The notes: a model not told the origin generated them from the letters alone. DNA of 64,000 nucleotides from Methylotuvimicrobium buryatense 5G (GCF_000341735.1 NZ_KB455575.1:1270619-1334618), one strand, 5' to 3'. Positions 38,652-47,870 are shown, counted from the first letter of the stretch. Numbers and translations are program-made.

Positions 38652-39065
38652 GTGACTGTGACGACCGTTTTTGCTAGGCTTGCGCGCATGGCATCCGACG
38701 AATCCAATTCTCATCATTTAGTCCGCCCGCGTATCCATATCGGAACAGGCAAGGGAATTGCCATCGGCCCCGGAAAAATCGATTTGCTTAGGGCGATCGC
38801 CCAAACCGGTTCGATAGCCGCGGCGGCTCGCACTCTCAAAATGCCCTATAAACGCGCCTGGCTTTTGATCGACAGTCTCAATCAAGGATTTGGTCGACCG
38901 GTCGTCAGCACCGCGAGCGGCGGTAAAGAAGGCGGCGGAACCTTTTTGACGCCGCTGGGAGAAAATCTTTTGGAACGCTATACCGCGCTTGAACAACGGA
39001 TCAACGACGCATCGAGCCAAGAAATCAAAGCGTTATGCGATTTAGCGGATCGCCTTCCTGAATAA
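38652..39065 (+). CDS. ModE-like DNA-binding protein without molybdate-binding domain
   Basis: A 137-residue winged-helix protein matching the N-terminal domain of ModE: GKIDLLRAIAQTGSIAAAAR, MPYKRAWLLIDSLNQ, and GGKEGGGTFLTPLGENLLER. The C-terminal Mop/TOBE domains that bind molybdate in full ModE are absent, so how it senses the metal, if at all, is open. A GTG at 38652 gives the full frame; an ATG at 38688 is an alternative start. It precedes the porin and modABC on the same strand and is the likely regulator of that operon. Confidence 0.85.
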   Translation: MTVTTVFARLARMASDESNSHHLVRPRIHIGTGKGIAIGPGKIDLLRAIAQTGSIAAAARTLKMPYKRAWLLIDSLNQGFGRPVVSTASGGKEGGGTFLTPLGENLLERYTALEQRINDASSQEIKALCDLADRLPE

Positions 39066-39188
39066 GAAGACACAGCCCCATTTTTCATTGATTGGCATGG
39101 AATTCGCTTAATGACTAGCGTTATATCATTTTTGACCACACGATTCGTTAAATGCGACAATTTCAACCCGACGGTAAAAATTAACGCG

Positions 39189-40757
39189 ATGTTCAAAAAA
39201 CCACTTTCCCAATTAGTATCGGAATATTCGACAGATACGGCAATACCCGGCATTACGTTGGCGGTCGCCGGCTTGATTTCGAGTCCGATTGCGCTAGCCG
39301 ACGCCACCGCCAAGAGAGCGGCCGCACCGCCGCTTGCTTGCTTTTCGAGTCAAATGAACGACCGTTTGGCGGATCACCCGCGTTATGAAAAACCGCTCTG
39401 GAACTTACATGATGCGTTAACACTGCCCGACTGGCTTTCGATCTCGCTCGAACAACGCACGCGCTATGAACTCCTCGATGGGCAATTCAGAGCCCATGCA
39501 CAAGGAGGCGATCAACAGATTCCGCTGGAAACATGCCTGAGCCTGGAAGCGAGCTTCGACGCGTTTCGTTTCGGCGTCGAATTTCTCGATTCGCGGCAAT
39601 TCGGCAGCGATTCGGGATCGCCGATCAACAACACCCATGCCAACGAAGCCGATTTTCTGCAGGCCTATCTGGCCTTCGCGCAACGGAATTTTCTCGACAG
39701 CGGCATCGGCGCCGAAGTGATTCTCGGCCGGCAGACGCTCAATTTTGGCAGCCGCCGTCTGGTCGCACGCAATGTCTTCCGCAACACGATCAATGCCTTC
39801 ACCGGTGCGCGGCTGCGTTTCCAGGATAACGGCAAATGGCAATTCAACGGTTTCGCAACGATGCCGGTCGGCCGCTATCCGAACGACCGTCAGGAACTGC
39901 TGGACGGCAAGCACAAGTGGGATAAGGAATTGTACAAGACCTGGTTTTCAGGCGGTTTTCTGGAAATTTACGACATAGGCTGGAAAACTAATGCCGAACT
40001 CTATCTGTATCATCTGAGCGAAGGCGATCAAAACGATAATGCAACACTCAACCGGCGCTTGTTAACCCCAGGCATGCGCTGGTACCGCAAGGAAGCTAGA
40101 GGCGAGTTCGGTTTTCAACTCGAAACCGCCGGACAATTCGGCACGGTCCGCGCGACGAAGGAAGCCGGCGACGAACGCGATTTGGATCATACCGCCTGGT
40201 TTCAGCACGTTTCGGTCGGCTATACCGTCGACATGCCATGGTCGCCGCGTCTCGCCCTGCACTACGATTACGCGAGCGGCGACAGCGATCCGAACGACAA
40301 CAAAAGCGAGCGTTTCGATACCTTGTTCGGCGCGCGGCGCTTTGAATATAGCCCGACCGGCATCTACGGTGCCGTCGCGCGCGGCAATCTGAATTCGCCA
40401 GGCTACCGACTCATTATTTCGCCGCGCGACGACCTTCAAGCTTTTTTCAGCCATCGTTTTTTCTGGCTCGCCGAAAGCCGCGACTCCTGGACGGCAGCAG
40501 ACTTGCGCGATACGAGCGGCGCATCGGGCGACTATCTGGGCCACCAGATCGAGCTGTCGACACGTTGGGACGTCAACAGCAGCCTGAACCTAGAAACCGG
40601 CTGGACGCATCTGTTCAAAGGCGGTTTCGCGCACGACGCGCCGAATGCGCCCGACGGCCAGGACGTCGATTATACCTTTCGCACTTCAAATTTCGGCAGT
40701 GCTAGAGGAGGCGCCTGGGTGTCCGACAAAGGCTTTGCCAGCATGGAGCTGGCATAG
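39189..40757 (+). CDS. Alginate-export-type outer-membrane porin, 3' end disrupted
   Basis: The current frame gives 522 residues: a signal peptide (ATG at 39189; core GITLAVAGLISSPIALADA), then a beta-barrel with the alginate-export-family look (LPDWLSISLEQRTRYELLDG, VILGRQTLNFGSRRLVARNV, WSPRLALHYDYASGDSD). The first 494 residues are native. The last 28 (from YTFRTSNFGSARGG to ASMELA) are encoded by the miniature element at 40673-40828. Downstream of the element, at 40829-40861, lies the lost end: YFYVQSLFRF and stop. Joining across one TA gives an intact 504-residue porin with a C-terminal Phe signal for barrel assembly. The present protein lacks that strand and is probably poorly assembled. 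The ancestral gene ends 31 bases before modA, so it belongs to the molybdate operon. An upstream ATG at 39111 is less likely. Confidence 0.85.
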   Translation: MFKKPLSQLVSEYSTDTAIPGITLAVAGLISSPIALADATAKRAAAPPLACFSSQMNDRLADHPRYEKPLWNLHDALTLPDWLSISLEQRTRYELLDGQFRAHAQGGDQQIPLETCLSLEASFDAFRFGVEFLDSRQFGSDSGSPINNTHANEADFLQAYLAFAQRNFLDSGIGAEVILGRQTLNFGSRRLVARNVFRNTINAFTGARLRFQDNGKWQFNGFATMPVGRYPNDRQELLDGKHKWDKELYKTWFSGGFLEIYDIGWKTNAELYLYHLSEGDQNDNATLNRRLLTPGMRWYRKEARGEFGFQLETAGQFGTVRATKEAGDERDLDHTAWFQHVSVGYTVDMPWSPRLALHYDYASGDSDPNDNKSERFDTLFGARRFEYSPTGIYGAVARGNLNSPGYRLIISPRDDLQAFFSHRFFWLAESRDSWTAADLRDTSGASGDYLGHQIELSTRWDVNSSLNLETGWTHLFKGGFAHDAPNAPDGQDVDYTFRTSNFGSARGGAWVSDKGFASMELA

Positions 40758-40828
40758 AGCCTACATGGACGTATTCACGGCGTCCTTTGGCGGACACCCA
40801 GGCGCCGAATTTTGATCTACGACGGGTA
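40673..40828 (+). mobile_element. TA-flanked miniature element, copy 5, inside the porin gene
   Basis: A 156 bp element starting TACCTTTCGCACTTCAAATT and ending CTACGACGGGTA, with TA at 40671-40672 and 40829-40830. Deleting it with one TA rejoins the porin frame exactly, which defines both boundaries and the 2 bp TA duplication. Internal stems are GGCGCCTGGGTGTCCG / CGGACACCCAGGCGCC and GCCAGC / GCTGGC. The TA duplication fits movement by a Tc1/mariner-IS630 type transposase (inference); none is in the window. Confidence 0.92.
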
Positions 40829-40892
40829 TATTTCTATGTACAAAGCCTGTTTCGCTTCTGATTGCCGATCCAACACCCCCGGAGATAAACGG

Positions 40893-41654
40893 ATGAAAAC
40901 GATTCAAACGTTACTACTGATCGTCTGTTGTTTGTCGGCCTCGCTCGCTCATGCCGAAAAAATCTTAATTGCGGCGGCGGCCGACCTCAAGTTCGCGCTC
41001 GATGAAATCGCCGCCGAATTCCGGAAAGCGCATCCCGACGACACTATCGAAATCGTTTACGGTTCGTCGGGCAAGTTTTTTACGCAAATTCAGCAGGACG
41101 CGCCCTACGATCTGTATTTCTCGGCCGACATCGCGTTTCCGGATAAACTGTCGAAAGCCGGTTTCGCGGCATCCGAAGTCAAGCCTTATGCCGTGGGCCG
41201 CATCGTGTTATGGAGCGCGCAGATGGATGCCTCCAAACTGACGCTGAAAAACCTGACCGATCCATCGATTACCCGCATTGCCATCGCCAATCCGAAACAT
41301 GCGCCTTACGGCAAAAGGGCCGAGGAAGCGCTCCGCTCGACGGGAATTTGGGCGGCCGTGGAACCGAAATTGGTGTACGGAGAAAATATCGCGCATACCG
41401 CGCAATTCGTGCAAACCGGCAACGCCCAAATCGGCATCATCGCGTTGTCTCTGGCGTTGAATCCCGAACTGGCGAGGCAAGGCGGCCATTATTTGATCCC
41501 GGACACGCTGCACGAACCGCTCGCACAAGGCTATATCATCACCAAACGGGCCGCGGACAATGCCCTGGCCGAACGCTTCTCCGCCTATGTCGACTCAAAA
41601 CCGGCGCGCGAGGTGATGACCCGCTACGGATTCACGTTACCGGCGCGGAGGTAG
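40893..41654 (+). CDS. modA: Molybdate ABC transporter substrate-binding protein
   Basis: A 253-residue periplasmic protein from the ATG at 40893 (GGAGATAAACGG before it). Signal peptide about residues 1-21 ([16 protein letters not shown]), then [40 protein letters not shown] and [18 protein letters not shown], all typical of ModA, whose Ser residues bind the oxyanion. Whether molybdate or tungstate is preferred cannot be told. It is followed after four bases by modB. Confidence 0.95.
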   Translation: MKTIQTLLLIVCCLSASLAHAEKILIAAAADLKFALDEIAAEFRKAHPDDTIEIVYGSSGKFFTQIQQDAPYDLYFSADIAFPDKLSKAGFAASEVKPYAVGRIVLWSAQMDASKLTLKNLTDPSITRIAIANPKHAPYGKRAEEALRSTGIWAAVEPKLVYGENIAHTAQFVQTGNAQIGIIALSLALNPELARQGGHYLIPDTLHEPLAQGYIITKRAADNALAERFSAYVDSKPAREVMTRYGFTLPARR

Positions 41655-41658
41655 ACCG

Positions 41659-42336
41659 ATGACATTGAGCGCCGGCGACCTCCAAGCGGTCATCCTGACT
41701 CTCGAACTGGCGCTGGTCGTGACCGCGATTCTGTTCGTTGCCGGTACGCCTATCGCCTGGTGGCTCGCAAGAACGAAATCGCGCTGGAAAGGCCCGATCG
41801 GCGCCGTCGTGGCTCTGCCGTTGGTTTTGCCGCCTTCGGTGTTGGGCTTTTATTTGTTGCTGGCGATGGGACCGAACGGCCCGGTCGGCCGTTTGACAAG
41901 CGCGCTGGGCATCGATCCGTTACCATTCACGTTTGAAGGTCTGGTGCTGGCATCGGTATTCTATTCGCTGCCGTTCATGGTGCAACCGCTGCAAAACGCC
42001 TTCGAAGCCATCGGCGACAGGCCCTTGGAAGCGGCCGCGACATTACGCGCCTCGCCGTTGAACGCGTTTTTTACCGTCGCGCTGCCGTTGGCCTTGCCCG
42101 GTTTCCTGACCGCCGGCGTGCTGACGTTCGCGCATACGGTCGGCGAATTCGGCGTCGTATTGATGATCGGCGGTAACATTCCCGGTATCACCCGCGTCGC
42201 GTCGGTGCAGATTTACGATCACGTCGAAGCGTTGGAATACGGCGAGGCGCACAGTTTGGCCGCAGTCATGCTGATTTTTTCTTTCCTGGTGCTGCTGACT
42301 GTCTACGCCTGGCGACCCGGCGCGGAAAAGGCTTGA
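41659..42336 (+). CDS. modB: Molybdate ABC transporter permease
   Basis: A 225-residue inner-membrane permease with about five membrane helices; the first is [20 protein letters not shown]. The cytoplasmic coupling loop [20 protein letters not shown] carries the EAA-type motif that docks on ModC. Length matches ModB. Three bases separate its stop from the modC start. Confidence 0.95.
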   Translation: MTLSAGDLQAVILTLELALVVTAILFVAGTPIAWWLARTKSRWKGPIGAVVALPLVLPPSVLGFYLLLAMGPNGPVGRLTSALGIDPLPFTFEGLVLASVFYSLPFMVQPLQNAFEAIGDRPLEAAATLRASPLNAFFTVALPLALPGFLTAGVLTFAHTVGEFGVVLMIGGNIPGITRVASVQIYDHVEALEYGEAHSLAAVMLIFSFLVLLTVYAWRPGAEKA

Positions 42337-42339
42337 ACG

Positions 42340-43416
42340 ATGACGAAAGACCAAATCGAAGCCCGCTTTTTATTGAATTGGCCGGGCTTTTCGCTCGATA
42401 TCGACCTGACTTTGCCGGGACGCGGCGTCACAGCGTTGTTCGGACAGTCCGGTTCCGGCAAGACCACGCTGCTGCGCTGCATGGCGGGACTGGAACGCGC
42501 CGATGAAGGATTCTTGTCGTTCAAAGGCGAAACCTGGCAAAACGGCAAGACCTGGTTACCGGCGCACCGACGGCCGATCGGGTATGTCTTTCAGGAAGCA
42601 AGTTTATTTGAGCACATGACCGTGCGGAATAATTTGCATTACGGCCGAAAAAGAATTCCCGCTGCCCGGCAAACCGATCTCGATCCGATCATCGAGTTGT
42701 TCGGCATCGGCCATTTATTGGGCCGCAAACCGGACCGCCTGTCCGGGGGCGAACGTCAGCGCGTCGGCATTGCCCGCGCGCTCGCGGTCAATCCGCGCAT
42801 GCTGCTGATGGACGAACCGCTCAGCGCCCTGGACTCGGCTCGAAAGCAAGAGATTTTGCCTTATTTGGAAAAGCTCCGCGATCGACTCGATATTCCTATC
42901 GTTTATGTCAGCCATTCGCCCGAGGAAGTCGCCCGGCTGGCCGATTATCTGGTTGCGATGAATAACGGCAAGGTCATGGCTCATGGACCGCTCAAAGAAA
43001 CACTGGCGCGAATTGATTTGCCGATACGCCTCGGCGAAGAGGCCGGCGTCGTGCTCGACGCGGTCGTCGCGGAACGTGACTCAAGCTGGCATTTGGCAAA
43101 ATTGGATTTTTCCGGAGGTAGTCTATGGACGCGGGACAAAGGCATTGCACTCGGCCGCCGCGTTCGCGTCAGAGTGCTGGCAAGAGATATCAGTCTAGCC
43201 CGCGACAATCGAGAACATTCCAGTATTCAGAACGTACTGCCCGGCGAGGTGGAAGCCATCGCGGACGACGAACATCCGGGATTGGCCTTGGTCAGCGTCA
43301 AAGTCGGCCCAAGCGTTTTGGTTGCGCGACTAACCAAGCGTGCCGCGCACATGCTCGAAATAGCACCCGGACAAGCGATCTGGCTTCAGATTAAATCGGT
43401 GGCGTTGATGGAATAA
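42340..43416 (+). CDS. modC: Molybdate ABC transporter ATP-binding protein
   Basis: A 358-residue ATPase. Walker A is GQSGSGKTT, the signature LSGGERQRVGIARAL, Walker B LLMDEPLSALD and the switch His lies in YVSHSPEE. The C-terminal part (about 290-358) is a TOBE/Mop domain (NVLPGEVEAI, VLVARLTKRAAHMLEI), which in this family can bind molybdate and regulate transport. Last gene of the operon. The 43417-43664 stretch after it holds no gene. Confidence 0.96.
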   Translation: MTKDQIEARFLLNWPGFSLDIDLTLPGRGVTALFGQSGSGKTTLLRCMAGLERADEGFLSFKGETWQNGKTWLPAHRRPIGYVFQEASLFEHMTVRNNLHYGRKRIPAARQTDLDPIIELFGIGHLLGRKPDRLSGGERQRVGIARALAVNPRMLLMDEPLSALDSARKQEILPYLEKLRDRLDIPIVYVSHSPEEVARLADYLVAMNNGKVMAHGPLKETLARIDLPIRLGEEAGVVLDAVVAERDSSWHLAKLDFSGGSLWTRDKGIALGRRVRVRVLARDISLARDNREHSSIQNVLPGEVEAIADDEHPGLALVSVKVGPSVLVARLTKRAAHMLEIAPGQAIWLQIKSVALME

Positions 43417-43664
43417 CATTTTGTCCACGAAACAAACGAAGATCACGAAAACATTCAATCCAAGCTGAATTAGCTGATCACCCAATGGGCAATTCAAGTG
43501 ATTTCGCTCCTTCTCAAGCTCTTTACTTAGAAATGCGGTAAGAGAAGCTCCAGGTTCTCGAAGACGGGAAGCTATAGTTTGCAGGAATGTTTTTTTAAAC
43601 CGGAGAATAGAGAATCGATCAACCCACGTGCGGGTGACGGGTTACGGCTTTCGCCTAACTCGAC

Positions 43665-44468
43665 CTACTTCTTTTTCAAAGCCTGTTTCGCTTGGTCCCA
43701 TAAGGCATCGAGTTCGGCCAGTTTGCAGTCTCTCAAATCGCGCCCGGATTCTTGAACGTGTTTTTCGATATATTGAAACCGCGACGAAAATTTTTTCGTG
43801 CTTTCGCGCAACGCGATTTCGGGATTGACTTTCAGATGCCGGGCCAGATTGACCGCGACCAAGAGCAAATCGCCGATTTCTTCCTGAATATGGGCTTGAT
43901 CGCCCGACTCCCACGCCTCCCTGACTTCCTCTAATTCTTCGGTAACTTTATCGAACACCGGCAAGACTTCGGGCCAATCGAACCCATGACTCGCGGCGCG
44001 GTTCTGGATTTTTTCGCATTGCACCAATGCCGGCAGATTTCCCGGAACGCCATCAAGCACACTGTCCGGTAATTCAGCGGAGCGTTTCGATTGACGCTCC
44101 TCGAGCTTAGCTTGCTCCCAGGCCTGTTTACGCTCTTCGTCGCTCTGATAGACAGCATCGCCGAAGACATGCGGATGCCGTCTGACCAGCTTTTCGGCGA
44201 TGCTGCCCGCTACTTGTTCGAAATCGAACAGACCTCGCTCCTCGGCGATGCGCGAGTGGAAGACGACCTGCAATAACAAATCGCCGAGTTCCAAGCGCAA
44301 GTCGTCCAAATCGCCGCGCTCGATCGCATCGGCAACCTCATAAGCTTCCTCGATCGTATATGGGATCAAACTGTAGAAATCCTGCTCGATATCCCAGGCG
44401 CAACCGCCGTCCGGCGAGCGTAGCTGCGCCATGATACCGAGCAATTTTTCGGTATTGCTTAAACTCAA
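43665..44468 (-). CDS. mazG: Nucleoside triphosphate pyrophosphohydrolase MazG
   Basis: Hydrolyses (d)NTPs to NMPs and pyrophosphate. The 267-residue protein has tandem MazG domains: the first with CAWDIEQDF and EEAYEVADAIERGDLDDLR then ELGDLLLQVVFHSR, the second with KVTEELEEVREAWESGD and EEIGDLLLVAVNLARHL. The E-x-x-E and E-x-x-D metal ligands are kept in both. Its start overlaps the stop of the PfkB gene by four bases (ATGA), so the pair is coupled. Confidence 0.94.
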   Translation of the reverse strand: MSLSNTEKLLGIMAQLRSPDGGCAWDIEQDFYSLIPYTIEEAYEVADAIERGDLDDLRLELGDLLLQVVFHSRIAEERGLFDFEQVAGSIAEKLVRRHPHVFGDAVYQSDEERKQAWEQAKLEERQSKRSAELPDSVLDGVPGNLPALVQCEKIQNRAASHGFDWPEVLPVFDKVTEELEEVREAWESGDQAHIQEEIGDLLLVAVNLARHLKVNPEIALRESTKKFSSRFQYIEKHVQESGRDLRDCKLAELDALWDQAKQALKKK

Positions 44469-45397
44469 AACGACGCCCCGAAGGTCTCGCGGTAACGGTC
44501 CTTAAAAGAATCGATGTCGAAGCTGTGATTTTGCGTGCCGTGATGCTCAATTTTAATCGAGCCCATCAACGAAGCGATCCTGCCGGTCGTCGGCCAACCC
44601 AAATCGTTCATCAAACCGTATAAGAGTCCGGCGCGGTAGGCATCGCCGCAACCGGTCGGATCGACAACCGCGGCAGGCTTAACCGGCGGAATCTCGATAC
44701 ACTCGCCGCCGACGTATATTTTCGAACCGTTACCGCCCAAGGTAACAATTAACGCCTCGACCTTATCGGCCATTTCATCCAAGGACAAACCGGTGCGCTG
44801 CTGCATCATTTCGGATTCGTAATCGTTTAGCGTGACCCAATTCGCCAGTTCCAAAAACTTCAGTAGTTCATCGCCGTCGAACATCGGCATGCCTTGGCCC
44901 GGGTCGAATATGAACGGAATGCCCTGTTCGGCGAATTGCTCGGCGTGCTGCAGCATGCCTTCCTTGCCGTCCGGAGAAACGATGCCGATGCTGATCGAAC
45001 CGTCGGTCGGCACCGAATTCAAATGCGAAAAATTCATTGCGCCCGGATGAAACGCGGTGATTTGATTGTCTTCCTGATCGGTCGTGATGTAAGCCTGACC
45101 GGTGTAATTGTCGTCGAGAATGCGGATGTATTCGCTCGAGAGACCGCATTGCGACAACCACTGCGAATACGGCTCGAAATCGTGCCCGACCGTCGCCATG
45201 ATCAAAGGATCTTCGCCAAGCAAGTTGAGGTTATAGGCGATATTGCCGGCACAACCGCCGTATTCGCGGCGCATGACCGGCACCAAAAACGAAACATTAA
45301 GAATGTGGACTTTTTCCGGCAGGATATGATTCCTGAAATTATCATGAAAGACCATGATGGTATCGTAAGCCATCGAACCACAGATTAATGCACTCAT
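44465..45397 (-). CDS. PfkB-family carbohydrate/nucleoside kinase
   Basis: A 310-residue sugar or nucleoside kinase from the ATG at 45397, chosen because GGAGAAAC sits just before it and the family begins MSALICGSMAYDTIM; a longer frame reaches 45445. The N-terminal signature GGCAGNIAYNLNLLG and the C-terminal VDPTGCGDAYRAG with the catalytic Asp are intact. Sequence style is close to proteins annotated as adenosine kinase, but the substrate is not proven. It precedes mazG in an ATGA overlap and follows dgkA after eight bases. Confidence 0.88.
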   Translation of the reverse strand: MSALICGSMAYDTIMVFHDNFRNHILPEKVHILNVSFLVPVMRREYGGCAGNIAYNLNLLGEDPLIMATVGHDFEPYSQWLSQCGLSSEYIRILDDNYTGQAYITTDQEDNQITAFHPGAMNFSHLNSVPTDGSISIGIVSPDGKEGMLQHAEQFAEQGIPFIFDPGQGMPMFDGDELLKFLELANWVTLNDYESEMMQQRTGLSLDEMADKVEALIVTLGGNGSKIYVGGECIEIPPVKPAAVVDPTGCGDAYRAGLLYGLMNDLGWPTTGRIASLMGSIKIEHHGTQNHSFDIDSFKDRYRETFGASF

Positions 45398-45405
45398 TGT
45401 TTCTC

Positions 45406-45768
45406 CTAAAAAAATAAAATCAATATCCAGGTCGCCGCCGCCCAAACCAAGGAAAGCATGACAGCGGCCGAACCAATGTCCTTGGCCCGGCCGGACAGTT
45501 CATGATGCTCGAATCCGACTCGATCTACGACCGCTTCAACCGCCGAATTCAGTAGTTCCACCAATAAAACCAGGACCATGCTGCCGATAAGCAGCAATTT
45601 CTCAATGTTTGTCTCGCCGAGCCAAACGGCCAACGGCGTCGTGACTATAAACAACCAAACCTCTTGCCTAAACGCCTCTTCATGAAACCAAGTGGCCTTA
45701 AAGCCCGACAGCGAAAAGAAAAAAGCGTTTACGATGCGTTTAAAACCTTTTGCGTTTTGATTTGCCAT
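45406..45768 (-). CDS. dgkA: Diacylglycerol kinase (DgkA)
   Basis: A small integral membrane kinase, 120 residues from the ATG at 45768 (a frame extends to 45780). It has three membrane helices (about 28-47, 52-70, 95-118) and the catalytic block ELLNSAVEAVVDR followed by HELSGRAKDIGSAAV. It phosphorylates diacylglycerol or undecaprenol in the inner membrane. First gene of the dgkA-pfkB-mazG set on the minus strand. Confidence 0.93.
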   Translation of the reverse strand: MANQNAKGFKRIVNAFFFSLSGFKATWFHEEAFRQEVWLFIVTTPLAVWLGETNIEKLLLIGSMVLVLLVELLNSAVEAVVDRVGFEHHELSGRAKDIGSAAVMLSLVWAAATWILILFF

Positions 45769-45970
45769 AGTTTGATACAAATTCCGGTAGATTAAAACGC
45801 CAGATTACACAAGCCTTTTGTCATTTTAATTACAATGATTTTACAGCGTCTTAATAAGCTTGATAATTTTTATAAGTCATTGTTTATTAATGATATTATA
45901 TTCCGACCAATACTTGTTCGATTTGTAAAAACGCCTGCTAAGTCAAATTGTTGAGAACCTTCTCAAGACG

Positions 45971-46005
45971 CTATCCACAGAGTTATCCACAGATTTTGTG
46001 GAAAA
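45971..46005. promoter_or_regulatory. Cluster of three DnaA-box-like sites
   Basis: CTATCCACA (45971-45979), TTATCCACA (45983-45991, perfect consensus) and TGTGGAAAA (45997-46005, complement TTTTCCACA) lie within 35 bases. The preceding 120 bases (45800-45925) are very AT-rich. The arrangement resembles a replication origin or a DnaA-titration site, but dnaA, dnaN or mnmG are not in the window. Confidence 0.55.
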
Positions 46006-46086
46006 CTGACAAACGGACGCATCACTTACAGGCAAAGTACCGGCCAACTCACATCCCTTCTTTCCCAAGTTACTATTCAAGTATAT

Positions 46087-46168
46087 GTAGCCCGTTATGC
46101 AGCGTAGCGAATACGGGAATGGCGTGGCCTCGAACTTCCCGGATTGCGCTTCGCTCCATCCGGGCTAC
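46087..46168. repeat. REP/BIME-like inverted repeat
   Basis: An imperfect inverted repeat from GTAGCCCGTTATGCAGCGTA to CTTCGCTCCATCCGGGCTAC, with ends GTAGCCCG / CGGGCTAC. This is a widespread extragenic palindrome type. The rest of the gap 46006-46276 holds no gene. Confidence 0.65.
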
Positions 46169-46276
46169 GCTAATTGGACGCACCGGAAGCGATCGGTAGC
46201 GATTTAGCAGCGGCGACCTGTGCTTAGCTTGAGCGTATGACCGCCCCCCCATAACGCGCCAAACAAGGCTTTCGGC

Positions 46277-46660
46277 TTATTCGGCAATCAATTGACCGTA
46301 GGCCGAGGCATCCAGCAAGGTATCCAATTCGGCCGGATTATCGGCCTTCACGCAAAACAGCCAAGCATCGTAGGCATCGTCGTTAACCTGCTCCGGCGCA
46401 TCGGATAGCTCTTCATTAACCGAAACGATTTCTCCGGACACGGGGCTGAATAAATCCGAAGCGGTTTTGACCGACTCGACGACAGCGCATTGTTCGTCCG
46501 CTTTAACGACACGCCCGACTTTAGGCAGTTCGATAAAAACTAAATCGCCGAGTTCGGCTTGCGCGAATTCGGTAATACCTACGCGCACTACATTGTCGCT
46601 TTCCAGTTTTGCCCATTCATGGGTTTTTGCATACTTCAAATTTTCCGGCAAATCGCTCAT
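46277..46660 (-). CDS. gcvH: Glycine cleavage system H protein
   Basis: Lipoyl carrier of the glycine cleavage complex. The 127-residue product starts at the ATG at 46660 (GGAGAACT ribosome site; frame continues to 46678). It has the family start [14 protein letters not shown], the lipoylated Lys in [10 protein letters not shown] and the C-terminal AYGQLIAE. gcvT and gcvP are not adjacent, and no glycine riboswitch is visible upstream. Confidence 0.95.
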   Translation of the reverse strand: MSDLPENLKYAKTHEWAKLESDNVVRVGITEFAQAELGDLVFIELPKVGRVVKADEQCAVVESVKTASDLFSPVSGEIVSVNEELSDAPEQVNDDAYDAWLFCVKADNPAELDTLLDASAYGQLIAE

Positions 46661-46775
46661 CGATAGTTCTCCGTTCAATAGTGCCTAACGGCGCAAACCG
46701 TAAAGAATAACGCGATCAATTATAAAAACAACAAATAATTTCGGTTACGCCCCTTCCGGCCCTTATAATTTGCTC

Positions 46776-47870
46776 ATGCCGCACATGAAATTCTCCTTTA
46801 TTAGCCTCGTTAGTTATCCCATAACCTTGTTGGGCGGTTTGAAATGGCCGACTTTGATTACCGTAGCGCTTGCATTAAGCGATAACGGCATTGCCTTTGC
46901 GACGAATCAAGACAAAGAAGCCGCTCCCGTTCGAACCGAAACCGATGTTGACGACTACGGGAAGGAAGGCACTCTGAACATCGACTCGGCGTCCCAAACT
47001 CGCTCCGGGTTGCAAACAATAAAACTCGAACCTCATCGGTATCGTCCGGAACTGACCGCTTACGGCAATGTCGTTGCGTTACAACCGCTGCTGGATTTGA
47101 GAAACCGTTACCTCGCCGCACTCAGCGGGCATGAGAGCGCCAAGTCTCGACTAACGCTGGCTCAACAATCGATCGACCGAACCCGGCTTTTACACCGCGG
47201 CGGCGCCGTTTCCGGGCGCAGTCTGCAAGAACAACAGTCGCAATGGCAATCGGAACAAGCGTTAACTCAAGGCAGTCGCCTACAAATCGAAACCGTTCGC
47301 AATGAGGCGATACTCAATTGGGGCCAAGCGATTGCCGAATTGTTCCTTGATGCCAATACCGACACCCTGCTCCCCTATTTGTCGGGGCAAAAAAATTTAT
47401 TGCATATCTCGTTGCCGCCTAATAATAAACCGGTCGATACGCTCGACGAAATCCGGGTCTCACGCTACGGCGATCGAAACCGAGCCGAACCGGCGCGTTT
47501 TATATCGCCCGCACCGCAAACCGACCCGCTCACCCAAGGGGAAAGTTATTTTTTCGAAACCGAACACGGCGGCATTCGAACCGGCATGCGCATCGCCGCC
47601 TTCATTCCATTGCAGGAAAACGCCGAAAACGGCGTCTTAATACCGGCATCATCCGTCATTCGCCATCTCGGTCAAGCTTTCGTTTACGTCAAAACGTCTC
47701 CGGAACATTTTCAACGACTGACTATTACCGGATTTATCGACACACATGCCGGCTATTTCGTCACGGACGGTTTGCATGCGGGTCAGGAATTAGTCGTAAG
47801 CGGTGCGCAAATGCTGCTTTCGGAGGAATTCAAAAGCCAAATTCCCGATGAAGATGATGACGATGATTGA
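46776..47870 (+). CDS. RND efflux periplasmic adaptor subunit
   Basis: A membrane-fusion protein of about 364 residues. Possible starts are ATG 46776 or 46785. The N-terminus looks like a signal peptide (about 15-45), followed by the adaptor barrel with ELTAYGNVVALQPLLDLRNR, a helical hairpin (about 100-170), and the beta-barrel/membrane-proximal part with NGVLIPASSVIRHLGQAFVY. It ends in a run of acidic residues (DEDDDDD), which is unusual and could bind cations. It is followed after 45 bases by the pump gene. No outer-membrane channel gene lies nearby. Confidence 0.8.
   Translation: MPHMKFSFISLVSYPITLLGGLKWPTLITVALALSDNGIAFATNQDKEAAPVRTETDVDDYGKEGTLNIDSASQTRSGLQTIKLEPHRYRPELTAYGNVVALQPLLDLRNRYLAALSGHESAKSRLTLAQQSIDRTRLLHRGGAVSGRSLQEQQSQWQSEQALTQGSRLQIETVRNEAILNWGQAIAELFLDANTDTLLPYLSGQKNLLHISLPPNNKPVDTLDEIRVSRYGDRNRAEPARFISPAPQTDPLTQGESYFFETEHGGIRTGMRIAAFIPLQENAENGVLIPASSVIRHLGQAFVYVKTSPEHFQRLTITGFIDTHAGYFVTDGLHAGQELVVSGAQMLLSEEFKSQIPDEDDDDD

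Noticed and set aside
46661-46775. Possible glycine riboswitch before gcvH
   Set aside because: No paired aptamer-like conserved blocks are visible in the short gap.
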